DNA from: JAAZLA01 sp964560975
GTDB taxonomy: Bacteria > Spirochaetota > Spirochaetia > Treponematales > Treponemataceae
Reading direction: 5' to 3'
Length of the DNA: 8,409 nucleotides
NCBI GenBank assembly: GCA_964560975.1
Contig: CAZLNE010000095.1
Span: 1 to 8,409 of the forward strand
In this document: positions 1-7,197 of the stretch, piece after piece
How the letters are laid out: each line of letters starts with the position of its first letter
Numbering within the stretch: the first letter of the stretch is position 1
Program-made: the position numbers and the translations under genes
The notes under the pieces: model-generated
The model's database searches: none
The model's input: only the letters and a program-made list of their open reading frames with translations
Told to the model about the DNA's origin: nothing

Positions 1-1216
1 GTACAACCTCATCAAGTATTGCAAAAACCTCTGGAGATTCCTGCTCAACAAGCATCTTTGCCTTTTTAATATTGTATACAACATCCTTGTCGACAAGCTT
101 TTTCATAATGAAAGGCTTGAACAATTCCAAGGCCATTTTTGTAGGAAGACCGCACTGCCATAACTTTAACTCTGGTCCAACAACGATTACTGAACGGCCG
201 GAATAATCGACACGCTTACCAAGAAGGTTTTGACGGAAACGGCCCTGTTTACCTTTCAACATGTCTGAAATTGACTTAAGAGGTCTATTCGAAGCACCTT
301 TTACAACTCTCTTTCTCTTAGAATTGTCGAACAGTGCATCAACTGCTTCCTGGAGCATTCTCTTTTCGTTTCTGATAATGATATCGGGAGCATTGAGCTG
401 CTGAAGTCTTTTGAGACGATTATTTCTGTTGATAACACGACGATACAGGTCATTCAAGTCCGATGTTGCAAATCTTCCTCCATCGAGCTGAACCATAGGG
501 CGCAGTTCCGGCGGAATAACGGGAATAACATCCAAAATCATCCATGAACACTTATTAGAAGAAGCACGGAAATTTTCTACAATTTCAATACGTTTTAAAA
601 GTCTTTTATCGCTCTTTGCACCCTTCTCAATCATCTTTTGTCGAAGAGTTATTGCTAATTCATCGAGGTTTAAGTTTTCGAGAAGAGTTTTAATAGCTTC
701 TGCACCCATACCCGCAGAGAAAGAACCGCCGTAGCGTTCCTGAGCTTCCATGTACTCATCTTCTGTAAGAAGCTGCATCTTTATAAGGTCAGTGTCGCCA
801 GCATCTATAACAATAAATTTTTCATAATACAGTACAGAACGCAGAGCAGCTACTTGAAGGTCTAGAAGAAGCCCCATTCGTGAAGGAACTGAACGATAAT
901 ACCAAATGTGAGATACAGGAGCGGCAAGCTCAATGTGTCCCATTCTCTCGCGACGTACTTTAAAATGGGTAACTTCAACACCGCAGCGGTCACAAATAAT
1001 ACCCTTATACCGGATAGATTTAAATTTACCGCAATAGCATTCCCATTCTTTTGTTGTACCGAAAATTCTTTCGCAGAACAAACCATCTTTCTCAGGACGA
1101 AGTGTTCGATAATTTATAGTTTCAGGTTTTTTAACCTCGCCATAAGACCATTGTCTAATGATCTCCGGTGAAGCGAGCTTAATCATCAAGCTGTCAAAAT
1201 CTTGAATATCGCGCAT
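1..1216 (-). CDS. rpoC: RNA polymerase beta' subunit, N-terminal part (cut by window edge)
   Basis: This is the largest subunit of the DNA-dependent RNA polymerase, which with RpoB forms the active-site cleft. Only the first 405 codons are in the window; the reading frame stays open to the left edge, before the expected NADFDGD catalytic motif. Visible landmarks are the zinc-binding cysteines C60, C62, C75 and C78, the conserved NRNNRLKRL stretch at about 263-271, and the switch/active-site segment GKQGRFRQNLLGKRVDYSGR at 322-341, followed by a conserved QCGLPTKMALELFKPF block near 354-369. The ATG at 1216 is preceded by AGGAG with a 6-base spacer. The gene lies 16 bp after the rpoB stop, so the two are surely co-transcribed. 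No frameshift is seen. Identification is secure. Confidence 0.98.
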   Translation of the reverse strand, partial: MRDIQDFDSLMIKLASPEIIRQWSYGEVKKPETINYRTLRPEKDGLFCERIFGTTKEWECYCGKFKSIRYKGIICDRCGVEVTHFKVRRERMGHIELAAPVSHIWYYRSVPSRMGLLLDLQVAALRSVLYYEKFIVIDAGDTDLIKMQLLTEDEYMEAQERYGGSFSAGMGAEAIKTLLENLNLDELAITLRQKMIEKGAKSDKRLLKRIEIVENFRASSNKCSWMILDVIPVIPPELRPMVQLDGGRFATSDLNDLYRRVINRNNRLKRLQQLNAPDIIIRNEKRMLQEAVDALFDNSKRKRVVKGASNRPLKSISDMLKGKQGRFRQNLLGKRVDYSGRSVIVVGPELKLWQCGLPTKMALELFKPFIMKKLVDKDVVYNIKKAKMLVEQESPEVFAILDEVV

Positions 1217-1232
1217 CTTTTTCTCCTAGTTC

Positions 1233-4200
1233 TTAGAAATTAGAGCCAGCTTTAGTGATCAGCTCTTCGTCACGTTCAGTAAGCGGAATCTGCTTGCCCT
1301 TTGCATCGTAAATAGTAAAATCAAGTGCAAGTCCTCGTAATTCCTGGACAAGAACGTTGAATGCTTCAGGAACACCTGCAGCAGTTGAAGGCTCGCCCTT
1401 AACAATAGACTCGTAAATCTTTGAACGGCCTGTCATATCGTCAGACTTAATTGTAAGTAATTCCTGAAGAGTATTTGCAGCTCCATAAGCTTCAAGTGCC
1501 CAAACTTCCATTTCTCCAAGACGCTGACCACCGAACTGAGCTTTACCTCCAAGAGGCTGCTGGGTTACGAGTGAATAAGGTCCTGTCGAACGGGCGTGCA
1601 TTTTGTCATCAACAAGGTGATGCAGTTTCATAAAATAGATTACACCAACGAAAACCGGATTCTCGAAAGCAAGACCAGTTCGACCGTCGCGTAATATTGC
1701 TTTTGAATTTGCATTAAAACCTGCTTCAACGAGCTTTTGTTCTATCTGCTGATTTGTCGGAGACTGGAATACAGGCGATTCGTACCATTGATCAAGGAAT
1801 AGACCAGCTAAACCAAGCTCAGATTCCATAATCTGACCAATATTCATACGGGAAGGAACACCAAGAGGATTAAGACAAATGTCGAGCGGTGTACCATCTT
1901 CGAGATACGGCATATCTTCTGCTGGTAATATACGGGCAACAATACCCTTATTTCCGTGGCGTCCTGCCATCTTATCGCCTTCGCGAAGTTTTCGTTTTGT
2001 AGCAATAAGAACTTTAACAACTTCATCAACACCAGGATTAAGGTCGTCACCTTCGGTTCTCTTTAAGCGCTGAACATCGATGATTGTACCTTCAACACCA
2101 TGCGGAACACGCAATGAAGAATCACGCACTTCCTTAGCCTTCTCACCGAAAATTGAGTTAAGAAGTTTAAATTCAGGCGTTGTTTCAGTTTCACTCTTAG
2201 GAGTAACCTTACCAACAAGGATATCGCCGGAGCGAACCTTTGCACCAATACGGATAATACCCTCTGCATCGAGATTGTCCAAAGTCTTCTCGCTGGTATT
2301 TGGAATATCGCGGGTAATTTTTTCCGGACCGAGCTTAGTTTCACGAATTTCTGTTGTAAATTCTTTGATATGTATAGAAGTAAACATATCTTCTTTAACA
2401 ACTTTCTGTGAAATTAAAATTGCATCTTCGTAATTGTAGCCATTCCAAGGAACGAAACCTACAAGAATATTTCTACCAAGAGCAAGCTCGGCATTAAATG
2501 TTGCAGGACCGTCTGCTAAAGCAGTTCCCTTTTCTACACGCTGACCGCGAAGTACAATAGGTCTCTGATGATAGCATGTATCCTGGTTAGTTCTTTGATA
2601 CTTAAGTAATGGATAGACATCAAAATCCTCTGGATTTGATTGAAGATCAGGTTTTATTCTGATTTCCTCTGATGTAACCCAAACAACTTCACCGGCGCGT
2701 TTTGCCTTAACAAGAACACCGGAGTCATAGGCACACTTACCTTCCATACCGGTACCAACACGCGGCGGCTCCGGGAAAAGAAGAGGAACAGCCTGTCTCT
2801 GCATGTTCGAGCCCATGAGGGCACGGTTGGCGTCGTCGTGCTCAAGGAACGGAATTAGAGCGGCTGATACTGATATAATCTGTTTTGGAGAAACATCCAT
2901 GTACTGAACATCTTTTGGACTTCTTGAAGTATAGTCACCATAGCGGCGGCATGGAATTTGATCTACTAAGAAACTGCCGTCTTTATCGAGCTGTTCTGAA
3001 ACCTGACCAATGTAGTACCGGTCTTCATCCATAGCTGATAAATATTCGCATTTATCGGTTGCCTTGCCGTTTTCTATCTTTCTATATGGTGCTTCAAGGA
3101 AACCATAATCATTAACTCGAGTATAAATAGCCAATGAAACAATAAGACCGATATTTGGTCCTTCAGGTGTTTCAATAGGACACATTCTTCCATAGTGAGT
3201 ATAGTGAACGTCACGAACTTCGAAACCTGCGCGATCGCGTGAAAGACCACCAGGACNNNNNNNNNNCCGAGAGCGTTTAGACGTCTCTTATGAGTAAGCT
3301 CAGCAAGAGGATTAACCTGATCCATGAACTGTGACAATTGACTCGAACCAAAGAATTCTTTGATAGAAGCAACTATCGGCTTAATTGATATAAGATCCTG
3401 AGGTTTCATAGTCTCTGTTTCTTTTAAGCCCATTCTTTCTTTACAGATTCTTTCCATTCTGCTGAAAGCTGTCTTAAGCTGATTTGTCATGAGCTCGCCG
3501 ACAGAACGAACACGTCTGTTTCCTAAATGGTCAATATCATCTATGCTTTCATCGCCAACATACACCTTTATAAGGAATTTCATCGTAGCAATGATATCCT
3601 GCTTAACAAGTGTGTGCTCTTCAACTGGAATAGGATAATTAAACTTTTTATTTAGTTTATAGCGTCCTACACGGCCTAAATCATATCTTCTCATAGAGAA
3701 AAACATTGTATTTAAGTCTTTTTCTGCAGCATCAACAGTAATTGGTTCACCAGGCATAAGTACCGAGTAAACAGCAGAAAGAGCGTCGTCTTTTGTCGGC
3801 TCATCAGAAGAAGCACCTTCTTTAGTAAATCGAATCTCTTCACGTTCAAAACAATTTATAATCATTTGAGAGTCAAGAGATGATTCTGCATCAAACTTTA
3901 TTACAGATATGCTTGTAATACCTTGTAAAAGAAGTTCATCAACGTTGTGCGGGTGAAGTTTTTCACCAGCTTTGTAGAGTTTTTTCTCTTCGTTAGTATC
4001 AGGATCTGTGATCATTACTGCATCAGCTAGAACCTTGCCAATAAGACTATCTTTAACTTCGCGCTCATCAGATACATTGATACTTTCAACATCATAAAAT
4101 GCTCTAATAATTTCTTCCCGAGTGTTGTATCCTAATGCACGAAGGAAAATTGTACCCAGGATTCTCTTTTTTCGGTCAATTTTTGCGTAGATGAGTTCTT

Positions 4201-4750
4201 TTTTCTGATCAATTTCAAATTCAAGCCAGCTTCCGCGATAAGGAATGATTCTGCTGGAATAAATTCCTTTTTCATGGCTGAAAATTACACCCGGAGAACG
4301 GTGAATTTGAGATACGACAACGCGTTCTGCACCATTAATTATGAAGGTACCGCGGTCGGTCATGAGAGGAACATCTCCCATGTATATATCTTTCTGACGG
4401 ATTTCACCCGTCTGATTAAAAATCAAATTGATGCGTGCTTTTAAAGGCACAGAATATGTTAAACCTTTTTGTTTACATTCAAGCTCTGAAAATTTAATAC
4501 CATTTTCATCGAGCTCATAGTATTCATATTCAAGGAGCATATCGCCATTCGGGCTTTCAATAGGGAATGTGGAAGCAAAAACTTCCTGTAAACCCTGTTC
4601 GGCAACCGGCTCATGATTATCCAGTTTCATCTTTTGTAAAAAAGCTTCATAGGATGAGAGCTGAATATCAATTAGATCAGGCAGCTCCATAAAATTCTGG
4701 ATATTCTTTCCAACGTACTGACGATTGACCGTCCGGCTTTTTGCGAACAT
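1233..4750 (-). CDS. rpoB: RNA polymerase beta subunit (complete, but interrupted by a 10-N assembly gap)
   Basis: This is the second-largest catalytic subunit of RNA polymerase and the target of rifampicin. If the 10 Ns at 3257-3266 and one duplicated G are removed, the coding length is 3507 bases, giving 1168 residues. That is compact next to the 1342 of E. coli, which carries lineage-specific insertions. Landmarks are the rifampicin region with GSSQLSQFMDQ at 468-478 and THKRRLNAL at 486-494, CPIETPEGPN at 520-529, YNYEDAILIS at 768-777, the active-site segment GDKMAGRHGNKG at 921-932 with its lysines K923 and K931, and QPLGGKAQFGGQRLGEMEVW at 1061-1080. The residue offset from E. coli is 39 on both sides of the gap, so no residues are missing. 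N492 corresponds to E. coli S531. The chosen ATG at 4750 has AAGGGGG 5 bases upstream; the TTG just before it would be only 2 bases away. Confidence 0.97.
3257..3266. other. Assembly gap of 10 Ns inside rpoB
   Basis: Ten consecutive Ns lie between codons for RRLNAL and PGGLSRDRAGF. Read literally they shift the frame and the upstream part runs into a false C-terminus ending near 3074. On the coding strand the upstream flank ends CTCGG and the downstream flank begins GTCCTGG. Overlapping them by one G gives CTC GGT CCT GGT, that is L-G-P-G, which is exactly the conserved LGPGGL motif of bacterial RpoB. The gap is therefore best read as two contigs that really overlap by one base. Confidence 0.93.
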
Positions 4751-4755
4751 CAAAT

Positions 4756-4762
4756 CCCCCTT
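4756..4762 (-). promoter_or_regulatory. Ribosome binding site of rpoB that decides its start
   Basis: AAGGGGG on the minus strand ends 5 bases before the ATG at 4750-4748 but only 2 bases before an in-frame TTG at 4753-4751. The spacing supports the ATG as the start, giving MFAKSRTVNRQYVG at the N-terminus. Confidence 0.75.
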
Positions 4763-4822
4763 AACTCTATTACCAGCACATAAATTACTTTATGCACTTA
4801 TACTTACATATAGACAGATATA

Positions 4823-4848
4823 GCTGCCCAAAAATTCTCTTGGGCAGC
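4823..4848 (-). promoter_or_regulatory. Perfect 9-bp hairpin in the rplL-rpoB spacer
   Basis: GCTGCCCAA and TTGGGCAGC form a perfect 9-bp stem with an 8-base loop. In the direction of transcription it is followed by TATATCTG rather than a run of U, so it is not a standard intrinsic terminator. It lies about 70 bp before the rpoB start. It could be an attenuator, an RNA processing site or a 5' stabilising stem; other bacteria are known to have attenuation and RNase III processing between rplL and rpoB. The role here is inferred. Confidence 0.6.
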
Positions 4849-4850
4849 AT

Positions 4851-4880
4851 TTTATATCAACCAATCTTGAGTAAACTCAA
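4851..4880 (-). promoter_or_regulatory. Possible internal promoter for rpoBC
   Basis: On the minus strand a TTGAGT box (4880-4875) and a TATAAA box (4856-4851) are separated by 18 bases, resembling a sigma-70 promoter. It would start transcription near 4844, inside the 9-bp hairpin. The DNA here is AT-rich, so a chance match is quite possible, and the TTGAGT also forms half of a small palindrome. Confidence 0.3.
4867..4880. repeat. 14-bp palindrome TTGAGTAAACTCAA
   Basis: This is a perfect inverted repeat of TTGAGT around a central AA. It is the middle one of three inverted repeats in the rplL-rpoB spacer and overlaps the -35 box of the possible rpoB promoter. It could be a small RNA stem or a protein-binding palindrome; nothing else in the window decides between them. 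Confidence 0.4.
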
Positions 4881-4887
4881 CTGTTTC

Positions 4888-4928
4888 AACGGTATACAGA
4901 AAAGAAACTTTTCTGTATAAGTACCGTT
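4888..4928 (-). promoter_or_regulatory. Long hairpin just after the rplL stop codon
   Basis: An inner 10-bp stem (TACAGAAAAG with CTTTTCTGTA, loop of 3) sits on an outer 7-bp stem (AACGGTA with TACCGTT), with a 4-base bulge on one side. It begins about 13 bases after the rplL stop. In the transcribed direction it is followed by GAAACAG, with no U run, so simple termination is unlikely. A 17-bp stem with a bulge would suit a double-strand RNase site or a barrier protecting the rplL message from 3' decay. Structure is seen; function is inferred. Confidence 0.6.
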
Positions 4929-4941
4929 ATGAGGCATTAAA

Positions 4942-5319
4942 CTATGCAATCTTGCAAACACCGCCTGCTGCTTCAACTGATGCTTTAATCTTAGCTGCTT
5001 CTTCTTTAGAAACGCCTTCTTTAAGCGGTTTTGGAGCACCTTCTACAAGGTCCTTTGCTTCTTTAAGACCAAGCTGTGTAACTTCACGAACTGCCTTAAT
5101 AACTGCAATTTTCTTTGTTGCATCTGCGCTTTCGAGAGTTACTGTGAATTCAGTCTGCTCTTCTGCTGCTTCAGCTGCGGGTCCTGCACCTGCTACCATT
5201 ACTGGAGCTGCTGCTGTTACACCAAATTTTTCTTCCATAGCTTTTACAAGCTCTGAAGCTTCAAGTACTGTCATTGAAGCGATTGCTTCAAGAATCTGGT
5301 CTGTTGTTATGGCTGCCAT
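4942..5319 (-). CDS. rplL: Ribosomal protein L7/L12 (bL12)
   Basis: This acidic stalk protein binds as dimers to L10 and recruits the translational GTPases to the ribosome. The 125-residue protein shows the family plan: an N-terminal dimerisation helix region (about 1-33), an Ala/Gly/Pro-rich hinge (about 35-53) and a compact C-terminal factor-binding domain (about 56-125) containing KKIAVIKAVREVTQLGLKEAK and the ending GGVCKIA-type helix. Length is normal for the family. The ATG at 5319 has AAGGAG 8 bases upstream. It follows rplJ after 98 bp and precedes rpoB by 188 bp; both spacers contain hairpins, as expected for a gene made in excess over its neighbours. Identification is secure. Confidence 0.98.
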   Translation of the reverse strand: MAAITTDQILEAIASMTVLEASELVKAMEEKFGVTAAAPVMVAGAGPAAEAAEEQTEFTVTLESADATKKIAVIKAVREVTQLGLKEAKDLVEGAPKPLKEGVSKEEAAKIKASVEAAGGVCKIA

Positions 5320-5349
5320 ATTATCTTCTCCTTATAGGGCATTATTGTA

Positions 5350-5384
5350 TTGAGACAGGACGACAGCGATGAAGCCTGACTCAA
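5350..5384 (-). promoter_or_regulatory. Hairpin in the rplJ-rplL spacer
   Basis: TTGAGACAGG and CCTGACTCAA pair in 9 of 10 positions around a 15-base loop. It lies between rplJ and rplL, about 30 bp before the rplL start. There is no U run, so it is not a terminator. It may set the relative yield of L10 and L7/L12 by processing or by message stability. That role is inferred from position only. Confidence 0.45.
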
Positions 5385-5402
5385 AATATCTAGAAGCGGA
5401 CC

Positions 5403-5416
5403 TCTGCTCAAGCAGA
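5403..5416 (-). promoter_or_regulatory. Small hairpin next to the rplJ stop
   Basis: TCTGC and GCAGA form a 5-bp stem with a 4-base loop, starting right after the rplJ stop codon (5420-5418). No U run follows in the transcribed direction. It is short and could be chance, but it adds to the structure of this spacer. Confidence 0.3.
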
Positions 5417-5417
5417 A

Positions 5418-5933
5418 TTAATTTCCGCCTTCTGACTGTTTTTTGTCGACATATGCCTGCAATGTTGCTGCAAGTTTTTGCACAGGAGCATTGATTGTAG
5501 ACATAATCATAGCGATAAGCTGTTTCTTTCCAGGGAGCTTTGAGAAAGCTTCGATCTTCTTTGCATCGTACACTTCTTTCTCTACGTAAGCACCTTTAAT
5601 CTGAAGGGCAGGAACATTCTTTGCAAATTCGAAAAGAATCTTTGCAATTTCATTTGTTTCATCTTTACCAAGAGCAATAGCTGTTGGTCCCTTAAGATAC
5701 TCAGAAACGTTATCGATCTTCATTTCTTCAAGAGCAAGCCGTGCAAAATTGTTTTTAACAACTCTATATTCTGCATTTTTTGCACGAAGCTGACTGCGAA
5801 GTTCGGTTATCTGTTCAACAGTTAATCCGCGATAATCAGTAAAAATATAATCTGAAAAATTTTCAAATGTTGTTTTTGCTGATGCAATGGCTTCTACTTT
5901 TACGCTCTGGAGTTTTTTTGCTTTAATTGCCAT
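5418..5933 (-). CDS. rplJ: Ribosomal protein L10 (uL10)
   Basis: L10 forms the base of the ribosomal stalk: its N-terminal domain binds 23S rRNA and L11, and its C-terminal helix carries L7/L12 dimers. The 171-residue product is of family length and shows the conserved YRGLTVEQITELRSQLR segment at about 34-50, YRVVKNNFARLAL at about 56-68, the GPTAIALGKD segment at about 82-91, and a long C-terminal helix ending in KKQSEGGN. Its ATG lies 2 bp after the rplA stop, with the GGGAG ribosome binding site inside the end of rplA, so translation is probably coupled. This leaves no room directly upstream for the autoregulatory L10 leader found in many bacteria. Identification is secure. Confidence 0.97.
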   Translation of the reverse strand: MAIKAKKLQSVKVEAIASAKTTFENFSDYIFTDYRGLTVEQITELRSQLRAKNAEYRVVKNNFARLALEEMKIDNVSEYLKGPTAIALGKDETNEIAKILFEFAKNVPALQIKGAYVEKEVYDAKKIEAFSKLPGKKQLIAMIMSTINAPVQKLAATLQAYVDKKQSEGGN

Positions 5934-5935
5934 AG

Positions 5936-6616
5936 TTATTCTCCCTCTGAGTAGTTAACCCAAACACCGGGACCCATTGTTGAACTGATTGAAACAGACT
6001 GAACAAAATCAGCCTTCGCATCAGACGGTCTCTTTCTGGCAATTTCTGCCATTAAAGCCTGGGCATTCTCAGCGATTTTTGCGGCATCCATTGATACTTT
6101 ACCAACAGAAATGTGAACTACACCAGTTTTATCTGCACGGTATTCAACACGGCCTTTTTTAAGCTCATTGATAGCCGCAACAATATCATTAGTTACAGTA
6201 CCAGTCTTAGGATTAGGCATTAAACCTTTTCTACCAAGAACCATACCAAGACGTCCAACATCTTTCATCATGTCGGGTGTTGCAACTGCTATATCAAAGT
6301 CGAGCCAGCCGCCTTTTACCTTTTCTACATATTCATCTGCACCGGCAAAAGCAGCACCTGCATCTAAAGCTTCTTTAATTCTATCTTCTTTACAGAATAC
6401 AAGAACCTTTTTTTCGCCTTTAAACTGATGAGGGAATACTAAAGTGTCACGAACTGTCTGACTTTTACCAAGTTTCAAATTAACATGAAGTTCAACGGTT
6501 TCATCAAACTTTGCAAATTTTAACTCTTTTACCAGTTCACAAGCCTTTTGAACATCGTAAGTCTTTGCAGAATCATACTTTTTAAGTGATTCGCGATATT
6601 TTTTTCCGTGTTTCAT
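5936..6616 (-). CDS. rplA: Ribosomal protein L1 (uL1)
   Basis: L1 forms the mobile stalk at the tRNA exit side and in many bacteria represses its own operon by binding the rplK-rplA message. The 226-residue length is typical. The best marker is LGRKGLMPNPKTGTVT at 127-142, with YRADKTGVVHISVGK at about 159-173 and the C-terminal SSTMGPGVWVN. The segment usually written LPHGTGK in the family here reads VFPHQFKGEKK (60-70), a local difference that may be a lineage trait. The start ATG comes one base after the rplK stop (TAATATG), with AGGTGGAG at the end of rplK as ribosome binding site. Identification is secure. Confidence 0.97.
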   Translation of the reverse strand: MKHGKKYRESLKKYDSAKTYDVQKACELVKELKFAKFDETVELHVNLKLGKSQTVRDTLVFPHQFKGEKKVLVFCKEDRIKEALDAGAAFAGADEYVEKVKGGWLDFDIAVATPDMMKDVGRLGMVLGRKGLMPNPKTGTVTNDIVAAINELKKGRVEYRADKTGVVHISVGKVSMDAAKIAENAQALMAEIARKRPSDAKADFVQSVSISSTMGPGVWVNYSEGE

Positions 6617-6617
6617 A

Positions 6618-7049
6618 TTAGCGCTCCACCTCTACACCCATACTGCGAGCAGTACCGGCGATAATTTTTTTTGCTGCTTCAATATCATTTGCATTGATAT
6701 CGGGCATTTTGGTTTTTGCAATTTCTTCAAGACTTGCCTTAGAAAGTTTTCCAACCTTATTCTTAAGCGGATTTCCTGAACCTTTTGCAATACCAGCAGC
6801 CTTTTTAATAAGAACTGCAGCAGGTGGTGTTTTCAGAATAAATGTATATGATTTATCCTGATACACAGTAATAACAACCGGAATAATCAAGCCTTGTTCC
6901 ATTGACTTGGTACGGTCGTTGAACTGTTGAACAAACTGCGGTGCACTAACACCATGAGGACCGAGAGCCGGACCAACTGGTGGCGCGGGAGTTGCCTTTC
7001 CCGCAGGGCATTGCAGCTTAATAACAGCCGTTACCTTCTTCTTTGCCAT
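6618..7049 (-). CDS. rplK: Ribosomal protein L11 (uL11)
   Basis: L11 binds the GTPase-associated centre of 23S rRNA together with L10 and is the site of thiostrepton-type antibiotic action. The 143-residue protein is of normal length. It has the proline-rich segment GKATPAPPVGPALGPHGV at 17-34, the hinge and start of the RNA-binding domain at KTPPAAVLIKKAAG (about 73-86), and a C-terminal domain ending GTARSMGVEVER. The segment after the proline-rich motif reads SAPQFVQQFND, not the more usual NIMEFCKAFN-like text, which may be a spirochaete trait. The ATG at 7049 has AAGGAG 6 bases upstream. It is the first gene after a 148-bp leader, so a promoter or control site may lie there. Confidence 0.97.
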   Translation of the reverse strand: MAKKKVTAVIKLQCPAGKATPAPPVGPALGPHGVSAPQFVQQFNDRTKSMEQGLIIPVVITVYQDKSYTFILKTPPAAVLIKKAAGIAKGSGNPLKNKVGKLSKASLEEIAKTKMPDINANDIEAAKKIIAGTARSMGVEVER

Positions 7050-7096
7050 ATATTTCTCCTTAGATTGGTATGTAGAAGATCATTTCTCCTACTAGC

Positions 7097-7128
7097 GAAG
7101 CATACTCAGCTCGACGAGCAGACACTTC
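7097..7128 (-). promoter_or_regulatory. Hairpin in the rplK leader, possible L1 control site
   Basis: In the transcribed strand GAAG pairs with CTTC, and inside it TC-T-GCTC pairs with GAGC-T-GA around a 3-base loop, leaving an asymmetric internal loop (TG against GTATG). It sits about 48 bp before the rplK start, directly after a TGGGAG sequence. L1 is known to bind such stem-loop-stem elements in rplK leaders of other bacteria. I cannot confirm the specific L1 contact bases here, so the function is a guess from position and shape. Confidence 0.35.
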
Positions 7129-7180
7129 TCCCAAAACAAGAAAACAAAACCTATATCAATCTATTAAACCGATACAAGCT

Positions 7181-7197
7181 TTGTTAATTCTTAACAA
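7181..7197. repeat. AT-rich 7-bp inverted repeat after the nusG stop
   Basis: TTGTTAA and TTAACAA form a perfect 7-bp stem around TTC, immediately after the nusG stop codon. It is AT-rich and has no following U run in the transcribed direction, so it is not a convincing terminator. The same strand has a TTAACA box here that might belong to a promoter for rplK, but I see no well-spaced -10 partner. Confidence 0.3.

Noticed and set aside
1233..3185. rpoB as two separate genes or a split-subunit arrangement
   Set aside because: The second open frame begins at an internal Met in MCPIETPEGPN, well inside a conserved block, and the sequence upstream of it continues the family in frame to the gap.
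3074..3256. Alternative C-terminus of the upstream rpoB part when read straight through the Ns
   Set aside because: The residues after the Ns (VLVVFHAIAQ...) resemble nothing in RpoB, while the neighbouring frame gives the conserved PGGLSRDRAGFEVRDVH. The read-through frame is produced by the gap length.
4751..4753. TTG start codon for rpoB one codon upstream
   Set aside because: It is only 2 bases from the AAGGGGG ribosome binding site; the ATG at 4750 is better spaced.
4823..4854. The 9-bp hairpin as an intrinsic terminator
   Set aside because: The T run (ATTTTAT) follows the stem only on the plus strand, where no gene is transcribed; in the direction of the operon no U run follows.
4952..5353. 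Plus-strand open frame of 133 codons opposite rplL
   Set aside because: It is a shadow of the Ala- and Glu-rich rplL codons, with low-complexity Ser/Ala text, no ribosome binding site pattern and no known family.
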